A stretch of DNA of 64,000 nt. Origin: Palaemon carinicauda. Its lineage: Eukaryota > Arthropoda > Malacostraca > Decapoda > Palaemonidae. Shown here piece after piece: positions 33,691 through 43,537 of this stretch. The DNA lies in NCBI RefSeq assembly GCF_036898095.1, contig NC_090751.1, positions 45,925,555-45,989,554 on the forward strand, written 5' to 3'. A program made the translations under genes and the position numbers. The first letter of the stretch is position 1. The number at the start of each line of letters is the position of its first letter. Below the pieces are notes generated by a model. It saw only the letters and a list, made by a program, of their open reading frames with translations. It ran no database searches and was not told the origin of the DNA.

Positions 33691-34502
33691 AAATTTTTAT
33701 TTTTCCTAACTATACAAACCTTAGCTATTTAATATGGGTAATTACTTTCGGCGTAGCTGAGATGACGAGCCATTAGAATTTTAACGAGGGTTTACTACCC
33801 CACCACTAGTTAGCGGGGGGTAGGGAGGGTAGCTTTCTAACCCCCCCACCCTCACACACACCTGTGCTTGAGCTCACTTTGCTTAGAGGTAGGACTTCAC
33901 GGGGGATAGGGCTGGCGGGCAAGTTTGATGAAATAGCTAAGGTTTGTATAGTTAGGAAAAATACAAATTACCTACGAATTTGTCATTTGTTCCGTAACTG
34001 AAATACAAACCACGCTATCTAATATGAGTGACTCACCACTTAGTAAGGGTGGTAAGTCCCAGCCAGTACTGGCTTTTGGCTTTGCCCGGAGACTCAGTAT
34101 CTGAGTGTGTCAGCACTCAACAATAAGGAGTCCCTGCACCTCGCTAGAACCTTGCTGCGCAAGGGCTGCGGCCTACATAAGCTGTGTGTGAAGGTCTGAA
34201 GTGTGACTCGTCCTAGGAAGTTGACCTGTAGTCCTTTAGATGGAAACTTTAGGCTAGGACTCTCCCAATACCACCTCGTCAGGGTTTGGGGACGTGACAG
34301 TATTGGCTTAATACTAGGAACACAAGGAAACATGGTTTACCTGCAGTGGTTTGAGGTCAGCTGTGCAGAGAACCCAGGATGCTGCTTTCCCCAAGGGGAA
34401 GATGAAGAAAAGAATAAGGGCCAGACAAACCTTTTCATTCATGCACACTAAGACTGGGTAACAATGCCCTCAACCTTACTTATCCATTAAGGAGCCTGAG
34501 GT

Positions 34503-35520
34503 TTAAACCAGCTTTTGTGCAGCCACCACAGGGCCGATAGAGAACGTATCGAGTCTCCTGTGGGTCACGTCTTGCAGGTAGTGGGCTGTGAAGGTCGTCT
34601 GACGCTTCCACACCCCCGCTTGTAGAACCTGTGTCACTGAAAAGTTCTTCTTGAAGGCTAGGGACGTAGCTACGTCCCTGACATCATGTGCTCTGGGGCG
34701 ACGTGACGGAGGAGGGTCAGGATTCAGGGACAGATGGATTACCCTACGAATCCATGCTGAGATAGTATTCTTGGTAACCTTCCTCTTTGTTCTCCCAGTG
34801 CTAACAAACAATGCCTGCACTTGGGGACGAACTTCAGCCATTCTTTTGAGATACAGCCTCAGACTCCTTACTGGGCACAGTAGGTCTGGGTCATCTGTTA
34901 CAGAACCAAGATTCAAAATCTGTAAAGAGTCGAACCGAGGGTCCAGCACTCCCGGATTCTGAGTCTTAGCAACAAACTCAGGGACGAATCTGAACGTTAC
35001 CTCGTCCCATCCCCTTGAATGGGGGATGTCATACGAGAGACCATGAAGTTCACTGACTCACTTGGCCGAGGCCAAAGCTAGTAGGAACACCGTCTTCCAA
35101 GTTAGGTGGCGATCTGAAGCCTGGCGTAATGGTTCGTAGGGAGGTCTCTTAAGAGACCTGAGAACTCTAACTACGTTCCATGGGGGTGGTCTCACTTCCA
35201 ACTGAGGGCATGTAAGTTCCTAACTTTGTATGAGTAGGGAAAGTTCCAGCGAAGAAGAAATGTCCACTCCTTTGAGCCTGAAGGCTAGACTTAAAGCTGA
35301 GCACCAGCCTTTCACTGCCGAGACTGAAAAACGCATTTCTTCTCGCAACTACACGAAGAACTCCCCTATTGCTGGAATAGTGGCATCGAGTGGAGTGAGA
35401 GCCCTTCCACGACACCAACCACAGAAACTTGCCACTTTGCCTAGTAGACCCCTGCGGATGACCTTCGCAGGTGTACAGACATCCTGTTCGCAACCTGTTG
35501 CGAAAATCCCCTCTCTGTGA
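34503..35520 (-). pseudogene. D1 tyrosine recombinase, frameshifted
   Basis: In DIRS elements this enzyme joins the circular cDNA into the genome in place of a DDE integrase. The C-terminal 148 codons (34503-34949) are open and hold the catalytic H-x-x-R as HDVR in RPRAHDVRDVATSLAF. About 30 residues later come the tryptophan and tyrosine of AGVWKRQTTFTAHYLQD, with Y as the expected nucleophile. The N-terminal core-binding part (SVHLRRSSAGVY) begins at about 35510 in another frame. At least two frameshifts separate the parts, so it is not functional as read. Confidence 0.75.
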
Positions 35521-35539
35521 GGAGATGCTGGATAGTCTC

Positions 35540-36346
35540 CAGGCGTGAAGTCGAAGCGAATCTACGGCTTTGTGAAAGATGTTGGCGTGTGGTTGTTTGA
35601 GTAGCTCGTGTCGTGGAGAAAGTTCTCTCGGAAGTTCCGTTAGGAGTAGCAGGTGGTCTGGAAACCATTCCGCGTGATGCCATAGCGGAGCTATAAGGGT
35701 CATTGAGAGATTGACCAATATTTTGGTCTTGTTGAGTACCCTCCTCATCAGAGAGAACGGGGGAAAGGCGTAAACGTCGATGTTGTCCCACCATTGTTGG
35801 AAGGCATCCTGCCAGAGTGTCTTGGGATCCGGGACTGGGGAGCAGTACAGCGGGAGCTTGAAGTTCAGTGCTGTAGCAAACAGATCCACAGCTGGGGAAC
35901 CCCACAAAGTCAGGACTTTGTTGGCTACTAGATGATCCAAAGACCACTCAGTACTCACTATCCGAGACGCTCCGCACAGACTGTCGGCGAGCACATTCCT
36001 CTTGCCTGGAATGAAGCGAGCCGTTAGTGGAATTGAGTGGACTTCAGTCCATCTCAGTATCTCTACTGCGAGATGGGATAGCTGCTCTGAAAAGGTACCT
36101 CCCTGCTTGTTGATGTAAGCCACTACTGTGGTGTCGCTCTTCACCACCACACTGACACCAGCCAGGTAATGTTGGAACTGTTGAAGGGCCAGGAATACGG
36201 CCTTCATTTCTAGCAGATTTATATGGAGGCACTTTTCTGATTCTGACCAGAGGCCTGAGGACCTGTGGTGCAGAGTGGACCCCCCACACTTTCTTTGAGG
36301 CGTCCGAAAACAGCATCAAATCTGGGGGGAGGGCGAGAAGATCCAC
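35540..36346 (-). pseudogene. D1 RNase H and linker region, frameshifted
   Basis: The minus-strand translation shows the RNase H landmarks of DIRS pol. First comes FSDASKKVWGVHS (first catalytic D), then in a shifted frame MKAVFLALQQFQHYL with the E-region, VVVKSDTTVVAYINKQGG (second D), and HSIPLTARFIPGKRNVLAD (last conserved region). After that the linker to the recombinase includes WQDAFQQWWDNIDVYAFPPF. The 5' RT part is missing because the copy is cut at 36402. Confidence 0.75.
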
Positions 36347-36402
36347 TCCCCTTCATAGGTTCTCATCTGCACCCACCACTGAAGGTCCGCAGGACCCATA
36401 GG

Positions 36403-38735
36403 GATCTTAAATATCAAAATATGCAGATTGATTAAAACTTAAAGAATTATGCAATAAACCTGGTGTATTTTAGGGGGCAAATGTACTGTGTAGTCCCCAA
36501 GGACTCTTCTGGTAAAGGCTTGAAAGGGCAATCCTATCACCAATCTTCTTGGGGACCACACTACACCTCAGCAAATGTAGGTTTTTCCTTTGCCAAAAGC
36601 CATTTTTTAATATATTAAAAACTGTATTAGTGTATTTCAGTGCTAAAATGATTAGAGAACTAAAAAATTGCACACTAAACCTTTGCCACTTGAATTTTTT
36701 TAATGGTGACCATAACTTAGCAGAATGTTACCAAGCCATCTTCAATCTGAACCTAGAGAAAAGTAATGAATCCTATTATCATATCTATACAGTACCTATA
36801 CTTGTATATACAAAAATGTAAGCCAAGGGTTTTTATCTATAGTTCATGAACTTTGCACTTAAGGAAATGTCATTAAATTTATACAACTTGAATAAAGCCC
36901 CACAGATGCACAATGAACTAAAAGTAGAGGGATTGGAGAGGAAATTGAGAGTTGCAGCTTGTAATTGTTGTCACTGAAACCAGAGTGAGTGGATAGGGTT
37001 GGTGGAAAAATTATAATCTTCCATCCAAGGTTTCCTAAGTTTAATCATTGAAAAATGTATCTTTTTTAATATGCTGTTTTAAAAACAAGGGTTGTGACTT
37101 GCGAGTCAAGATGATCAGTGTAGCTACAAATCTTTCATCTGTTCTTTTGATTATATGCGCTAACTAATGCAAATTAACTTGAAAATATGCTACCAGGAAA
37201 GTCAATGAATATTTATCACACTGACTATAATTAAATTTTAGACATTTCCTGGATAAAAACATTAAGATTCTATTTTCAACATTATATAGGACCTGGAAAT
37301 AATGATAAACTTTAACTCCCTGGAAAATCAACCCTTTAAAAGCTTACTCGTAAGTTTGGTTACCTATATATAATTATCTAACTTTTGTTTGAATATAATT
37401 CAATGAGCAACAAAATCAACTTCCATATAATTTTAGGTATATGAAAAAAATCAAAATATGCATCACCTTTATCCAGCAGCAATATTTTCCAATCACTTCT
37501 GTCCAATTTTTCAAAATCAAAGCATGTTAAATTTAGTCACCTCAGCAGCTGCATAGTAACTGACAGTTATCCTTTAAAAATTTGGCATTGTGATGACATC
37601 AGTATTGAGTTTCCTTCAATTCATACATGCCAGCACCCTGAAATAAGATAAAATGGTTAATATAGGTTCATTCATTAGTTCATATATTTATATCAATTTG
37701 CCTTAATGGCAACCATTCAACACGCTTAGCCTCCAATTCTACAAATCAGGCTAGTATCAGCAACACTTCCATTAGAGTTTCTCCTTTTAGTGTCCAATAT
37801 TAAACATACCTTGTGTGTTTCTTCATGTACCATTGCTCCCTATGACTTTCTGGGCCCTACATGTGTGCTGTTAACCTGATATTCCCTTGGCAGGGTTACC
37901 TTAAGTAATATAACCTCTTAGTTCTCCAGAGTTAAAAAAGTTAAATTTTATTCTTTCAATCTCCCTGACAGGTCTCAAAATAGTAAACCAAGTTGTCATT
38001 TATACTGCCAGAATTTCTCATCCCCCTAGCATCCCGAGGAAGATAAAATGAAAGGTTTCATTTGATGGACACTTGAGGTGCAGGTGCTTCAAGTCAACAA
38101 CAGTAAGGGAAGATACAGCCAAAGAAAAGTAAAAATTTTCCTGACCGACAGAAGAGATTCTTCAAAGAGTGGCGACTTGCCAGGGCATCTAGGGGAAGGG
38201 GAAACTATCTTTCAAATCTTACTTAACATAGAAAATTTTTTGACTGACCTTATTAAAGACCCAATTAGCTTTTATGGGATTTTTCCACCAATGACATCAG
38301 TGAGCTAACTCCTGAACATCCACACACTACCCTACCCCGAAGTGATCGTACTTTACCTCAATAATACGAGGGACTTTGTATATAGCAAGAATATAATCAT
38401 CACCCCTCTAATCATACCAAACTGCCGACATGCCTTTCTTTAGAAACCAGCCCACCACTGGAATCCATGGGCTAATTTCTTTTGTGCGAGTGAATGTCCT
38501 CCATATCAATTTTAAGAATATCTACCAGTATCTCTAGGAATCAAACATTATCGAGTAGTTAGCACAACTACCAAAGCACCCACAATTAGTCTTGAAAACT
38601 CCAATCACAGCAAGTGCAATTCCCTCTCAATACACACACTAAAAAAAGAGAGGTTGGACAGACAGGTGTGAGAATGTTTTTGTATGGAGATTGAAATAAT
38701 TTTAAGAGTATTTGAGACATTCCGAGTCAAAAATA
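36403..38735. repeat. Block X, copy 2 (partial)
   Basis: Begins at the station equivalent to about 25875 in X1 and runs to GAGACATTCCGAGTCAAAAATAT. It lacks the DIRS RNase H fragment, reading CTATACAGTACCTATACTTG across that site. The host exon-like piece at 38357-38521 is 165 bases, 15 longer than in X1. It ends at the 3' border of D2. Confidence 0.85.
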
Positions 38736-38740
38736 TGACA

Positions 38741-39031
38741 TTCGTAGATAATTTGTATTTTTCCTAACTATGCAAACCTTAGCTATTCAATAGGGGTATT
38801 ACTTTCGGCGTAGCTAAAATGATGAGCCATTAATTTTTAATGAGGGTTTACCACCCCCACCGCTAGTTAGCGGGGGTAGGGGAGGGTAGCTAGCTCCCCC
38901 CCCCCTCACACACCTGTGCTTGAACTCACTTTGCTTGGAGGTAGGACTTCAAGGGGGGATAGGGCTGGCGGGCAAGTTTGGTTAAATAGCTAAGGTTTGT
39001 ATAGTTAGGAAAAATAAAAATTATCTACGAA
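38741..39031. repeat. DIRS terminal hairpin (D2)
   Basis: Bases 38741-38790 (TTCGTAGATAATTTGTATTT and 30 more) are the reverse complement of 38982-39031 with about three mismatches. The 191-base loop is the GC-rich CTAGTTAGCGGGGGTAGGGG region. The same structure occurs in D1 (33691-33969), D3 (about 50842-51140) and D4 (about 59945-60247). It fits the terminal repeat and internal complementary region used by DIRS elements to close their cDNA. Confidence 0.8.
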
Positions 39032-39559
39032 TGTCATTCGTTCCGTAACGAATACAAACCACGCTATTTAATAGGGGTGACTCGCCCATTACGAAGGGTG
39101 GACGTCCCAGCCAATCTGGCTTTGGGCTTTGCCGGTGGGCTCGTTATTTGAGTGTGTAAGCACCCAAGAAATGAGGAGTTCCTGCACCTCGCTAGAACCT
39201 TGCTACGCAAGGACTGCGGCCTACGCAAGCTGTGTGTGAAGGTATGAAGAAGTGAGACTCGTCCTAGGAAGTTGTTCTGAAGTTCTTTAGATGGAAACTT
39301 GTAGACTAGGCCTTTCCCAATACCACCTCGTCAGGGTATGGGGACGTAACAGTATTAACCTTAATACTGTACTAGGAACACAAGGGAGCATGGTTTACCT
39401 GCAGTGGTTTGAGGTCAGCTATGCAGAGAACCTAGGATGCTGCATTCCCCAAGAGAGGGGATGATGAAGAAAAGAATAAGGGCCAGTCACACCTTTTCAT
39501 TCATGCAGACTAAGACAATGCCCTCAACCTTCTGCTACTTGTCCAATAAGGATATTGAG

Positions 39560-40575
39560 GTTTTAAACCAGCTGTTGTGCCGCCACCACAGGGCCGATAG
39601 CGAACGTATCGAGTCTCCTGTGGGTCACGTCTTGCAGGTAGTGGGATGTGAATGTTGTTTGACGTTTCCACACCCCCAGCTTGAAGAACCTGCGTCATTG
39701 AAAAATTTCTTTTGAAGGCCAGGGACGTAGCTATGCCCCTGATATCATGTGCTCTAGGGCGACGTGACGGAGGACGGTCTGGATTCAAGGCCAGGTCAAT
39801 GACCCTACGAATCCATGCAGAGATGGTGTTCTTGGTGACCCTCCTCTTAGTCCTTCCTGTGCTGACGATTAGTGCTGGCACATGAGGACGGGCTGCAGCT
39901 ATTCTTTTTTTGAGGTACAGCCTCAAGCTCCTTATTGGGCATAGTAAGAGATGGTCTGGGTCATCTGTTACAGTACGGAGACTAGAAATCCAGGAGTCGA
40001 ATCGAGGATCTGCCACTCCAGGATTCTGAGTCTTAGCAATAAACTCGGGGACGAAGCTGAACGTTACTTCCCCCCATCCCCTTGAATGGGCGATGTCATA
40101 CGAGAGACCACGAAGTTCGCCGACTTGCGTGGCCGAGGCCAAAGCTAGCAGGAATACCGTCTTTCAGGTTAGGTAGCGATCTGATGCCTGGCATAATAGT
40201 TCATAGGGAGGTCTCTTAAGAGACCTGAGAACTCGATCCACGTTCCATGGGGGAGGTCTTACTTCCGACTGAGGGCAGGTAAGTTCATAACAACGTATGA
40301 GTAGAGAAAGTTCTAGCGATGAAGAAATGTCCACGCCTTTCAGCCTGGAGGCTAGATTTAAGGCTGAGCGATAGCCTTTCACTGCCGAGACTGAAAGGCG
40401 CATTTCTTCACACAAATACACGAGGAACTCTGCTACTGTTGGACTAGTGGCATCGAGTGGAGAGATACCCCTTCCATGACACCAACCACAGAAGACTCGC
40501 CACTTTGCCTGGTAGACTGCAGCCGAAGACTTTCGTAGGTGTCCAGACATCCTGACAGCAACTTGTTGCGAAAAT
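39560..40575 (-). pseudogene. D2 tyrosine recombinase, nearly continuous
   Basis: Best-preserved recombinase in the window. The N-terminal core-binding domain reads SGHLRKSSAAVYQAKWRVF and continues through AEFLVYLCEEMRLSVSAVKG in 40164-40575. After a small frame break near 40150 the catalytic domain runs open in 39560-40142, with GELRGLSYDIAHSRGWGEV, ALIVSTGRTKRRVTKNTIS and the H-x-x-R as RPRAHDIRGIATSLAF. A further frame change just after VLQAGG removes the in-frame W and Y of the active site. It is therefore broken but recently so. Confidence 0.75.
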
Positions 40576-40899
40576 CCTCTCTCAGAGGGGAGATGCTGGA
40601 TAGTCTCCAGGCTTGAAGTCGTAGTGAACCTACGGCTTTGTGGAAGATGTTGGCATGTGGTTGTTTGAGTAGATTGTGTCGTGGAGGGAGTTCTCTTGGT
40701 AGCTCCGTTAGGAATTGCAGAAGGTCCGGGAACCATTCCACGAGATGCCATAGCGGAGCTATGAGGGTCATTGAAAGAATGACCGATGTTCTGGTCTTGT
40801 TGAGTACCCTCCTCATCAGACAGAACGGGGGAAAGGCGTAAACGTCAAGGTTGTCCCACCGTTGTTGGAAAGCATCTTGCCAGAGAGCCTTGGGGTCTG
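40576..40899 (-). pseudogene. D2 pol linker region next to the Gypsy insertion
   Basis: The minus-strand translation shows MRRVLNKTRTSVILSMTLIA and related sequence, the linker between RNase H and recombinase of the DIRS pol. It continues on the far side of the Gypsy element at 46028-46262 with RNase H remnants (KECARQQSEQSISDSEY in a shifted frame). Confidence 0.65.
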
Positions 40900-40904
40900 G
40901 GACT
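40900..40904. other. Target-site duplication of the Gypsy element, left
   Basis: GGACT immediately precedes the 5' LTR, and the same five bases follow the 3' LTR at 46023-46027. The empty site in D4 has GGACT once. Confidence 0.95.
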
Positions 40905-41160
40905 TGTTGTATACTCGAGTCGTTTGTTGTATAATTATGTATGTCCGCTCGATGGTAATGGTTGTTTATTGTTGTTATGGGGAACTGCTGTTAAGGTTTT
41001 ATTATGGTTTGTACTGTTAACGTTTTCTGATGCTTTCTATATAACAGCGAGTCTAGTTTCTGTAACTGAATTGTCAGTATCACTATGGATCCTTGTCTGG
41101 GAATAAACTGCACTTAAAATATACCTCAACGTTTATTTGGACCTGGAATGATATATTACA
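40905..41160 (+). repeat. 5' LTR of the Gypsy element
   Basis: Starts TGTTGTATACTC and ends ATATATTACA, the TG...CA form. It contains a TATATAA box at about 41038-41044 and an AATAAA signal at 41102-41107, as expected of a U3-R-U5 promoter and polyadenylation unit. Confidence 0.95.
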
Positions 41161-41178
41161 TGGCGCAGTGTCTCGAGG
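41161..41178 (+). promoter_or_regulatory. Likely primer binding site
   Basis: TGGCGCAGTGTCTCGAGG directly follows the 5' LTR. TGGCGC at this place is typical of Ty3/Gypsy elements and would pair with a tRNA ending in GCGCCA. I cannot say which tRNA. Confidence 0.7.
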
Positions 41179-41218
41179 TCTACGTGGCGAAATACACCGT
41201 TGGAAAGGAAGACTTGCA

Positions 41219-43537
41219 ATGGATACTGCATTGAAACTTGGCGAAGAGGCACTCCTTTTAACGAAAGAGGACATTCAGCAGCTTACTCGTGACGAGATTG
41301 TGAATTATCTCCGTGTTTTGGATGTGTCTTTCAGCCCCAAGGATAGTACAGTGAGACTGAACAGTCTCCTCCAAGGTGCTATTAGAAATGCTAAAAGGAC
41401 TGAAACGGATGACGGAAGCATGAAACACGAGGACGCAAATACAGGTTCAAATGATTCAATGATAATCATGTTGCAAATGCTACAACAGCAGATGAAACTT
41501 CAGGAGGATCGAATTTTGCGCGAGCAGGAACGTCGGGATCGTGAGCAGGAACGTCGGGATCGTGAGCAGGAACGTCGGGATCGTGAACAGGAACGTCGTG
41601 ATCGTGAACTTACTGCTCTTCTTAACCGATTTGGACCTACTACTCCTAGTGGGGCAGAAGATAATCCTGGGGACCCCTGTCGAAATATTCCTGCGAAAAT
41701 TTCTATACGGCCTCCAGAGTTGCTTGAGGATGGTGTTACCTTAAAATCATTTAAAAGGTGGGAAGCCAGTTGGAAGAACTATGCTCAAGTTGCAAAGCTG
41801 AGTGAGAAACCTAGGGAGGATCAAATAGCCACCTTTTGGTCGTTTTGCAAGCCTGATTTCCTACAAAGGGTTCGTCATGCGGTTGAGATTCCTTTAGACA
41901 CGGCTTTGTCGCTGAATGAGATAATTGAGCAAATCAAAAAGTATTTCAAGGACCAGCGGAACGTTGCAGAGGACAGATACAAATTGGTCAGAAAAAAGCA
42001 AGATGCTGGCGAATCTTTTGATGACTTTTCAGTTGATCTTCGTGAGCGAGCAGAGGACGCCAACCTTGCAGATATGACTTCTGATGAGTGGATCACTACT
42101 CTCATTGTATCTGGTGTACGAGACGAGGAAACGAGACAAGAGCTTTTAAGTAAAAAACCCACTCTTAGCCTTGCTGATACTATTTCCCTTTGCCGTAACC
42201 GCGAGTTAGCAGAGAGAGAAGACAAGCGTCTCAGTACAGAAAGTGCCATTAATGCAGCCGGATTCAAGCAGCGTGGTAGAAGCAGGAGTACTAACCGAAG
42301 AATTCACCATGGATCACCTAAAGAGCGACTGAAATGTCGGAAGTGCGGTTTTCCACCTCACCAAACTGGCAGATTGTGTCCTGCAGTAGGGAAAACCTGC
42401 CACTATTGTGGATTCTCTGGACATTTTAGTAAAGTTTGCGAAAAACAAAAGAAGGGAAAAGAAGCTGCACTGTCACCAAAATTTGGAAAGTTAAAACACA
42501 TGGCAGAAATTTTGTTTCGTGGCCAGGAACGGCCAGTACTCCCCATTGAATTTCACCACCCGAAGACAGGTTATCTTGCTAAGATGAATGCGATTGCTGA
42601 TACAGGTGCCCAGATGACTGTTGCTGGCATGGGGATGTTGCATTCTCTTAGACTACAGAGGAAGGACCTGCAGAATTATGAGGAACACCTTGTGAGTGTT
42701 AATGGGAAGAGACTGAGAATTATTGGCGGAATTGACTTGTTGCTGAAGATTGGTGATATGCATTGCGTGGAAAATGTAATATTTTGCAGAGATGTGAAGT
42801 TTGATGATATGTATCTATCCCTTCGTGCATGCAGGAACCTTGGTATTGTTCATGAAGACTTCCCTTTACCTGCAAAGAAGTTGGTTGAAGCTATTGATAA
42901 ATCTGTTACTGCTCTAGGCCATAGTATAAAGTCCACTGACCGAGACATTGAAGTTATGGAAAAGCAGATATTGCAGACTTACAAAGAAGTTTTCAATATC
43001 AAAGGGCAATTGCAAACGATGAAAACACCACCAATGAAAATCCAACTCAAGGAAGATGCAAAACCTTTTGCAATATATGCTGCAAGGCCAGTGAGTTACC
43101 CACTACGTGAAGCAGTGAAGAAAGAACTGGAAGACATGATGAAACAGGGTATTATTGAACGAGTTGGAGATCAGCCAACAGAATGGTGTCATCCTATTGT
43201 TGTTGTCCCAAAGCCTACAGGTGGAATTAGAATGACGGTTGACCTTTCGAAGCTAAATTCTCAAGTCCATAGAATTGTACACAATGCTAAAATCCCACAT
43301 GATGTCATAAATGAAGTTGTACTGGATGCAAAGTACTTCACAGTTTTGGATGCTGCTAAAGGATACTGGCAGTTGGAACTGCATGAAGATTCTAGAGATC
43401 TGACAACATTTCTGACGCCATGGGGTAGGTTTAGATACAAGAGAGCACCAATGGGTTTTATCAGCACTGGTGATAGCTACAACTTCAAAGGGGATCTTGC
43501 TATAGACGGTTTGGAGCGAACACAAAGTTGTGGATGA
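41219..43537 (+). CDS. Gag, protease and N-terminal half of reverse transcriptase
   Basis: 772 codons from the ATG at 41219. The frame extends upstream into the LTR, but this ATG follows the primer site and fits gag. Residues about 100-135 are a charged helix with four copies of a 7-residue EQERRDR repeat, probably a coiled coil. The capsid-like region follows (FWSFCKPDFLQRVRH, YFKDQRNVAEDRY). Two zinc knuckles lie near residues 377-410: a CRKCGFPPHQ...C type, then CHYCGFSGHFSKVC (C-x2-C-x4-H-x4-C). The protease active site is AIADTGAQMTVAG near residue 459. RT begins with MKQGIIERV and WCHPIVVVPKPTGG, and holds FTVLDAAKGYWQLEL with the first catalytic D, then MGFISTGDSYNF. The frame closes at TGA just before the second catalytic motif. 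Confidence 0.9.
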   Translation: MDTALKLGEEALLLTKEDIQQLTRDEIVNYLRVLDVSFSPKDSTVRLNSLLQGAIRNAKRTETDDGSMKHEDANTGSNDSMIIMLQMLQQQMKLQEDRILREQERRDREQERRDREQERRDREQERRDRELTALLNRFGPTTPSGAEDNPGDPCRNIPAKISIRPPELLEDGVTLKSFKRWEASWKNYAQVAKLSEKPREDQIATFWSFCKPDFLQRVRHAVEIPLDTALSLNEIIEQIKKYFKDQRNVAEDRYKLVRKKQDAGESFDDFSVDLRERAEDANLADMTSDEWITTLIVSGVRDEETRQELLSKKPTLSLADTISLCRNRELAEREDKRLSTESAINAAGFKQRGRSRSTNRRIHHGSPKERLKCRKCGFPPHQTGRLCPAVGKTCHYCGFSGHFSKVCEKQKKGKEAALSPKFGKLKHMAEILFRGQERPVLPIEFHHPKTGYLAKMNAIADTGAQMTVAGMGMLHSLRLQRKDLQNYEEHLVSVNGKRLRIIGGIDLLLKIGDMHCVENVIFCRDVKFDDMYLSLRACRNLGIVHEDFPLPAKKLVEAIDKSVTALGHSIKSTDRDIEVMEKQILQTYKEVFNIKGQLQTMKTPPMKIQLKEDAKPFAIYAARPVSYPLREAVKKELEDMMKQGIIERVGDQPTEWCHPIVVVPKPTGGIRMTVDLSKLNSQVHRIVHNAKIPHDVINEVVLDAKYFTVLDAAKGYWQLELHEDSRDLTTFLTPWGRFRYKRAPMGFISTGDSYNFKGDLAIDGLERTQSCG

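Larger units (their letters stand above)
33691..36402 (-). mobile_element. DIRS-like element D1, 3' portion
   Basis: Minus-strand element fragment. At its 3' end (low coordinates) an inverted repeat of about 40 bp (33691-33732 against 33931-33969) brackets 200 bases of GC-rich DNA, followed by ATACAAACCACGCTATCTAA, the segment matching the 5' terminal repeat. The tyrosine recombinase and RNase H regions follow on the minus strand. The 5' side is broken at about 36402, where DIRS sequence (CCCATAGGGATC) passes into block X (TTAAATATCAAAATATGC). It lacks RT and gag. Confidence 0.8.
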
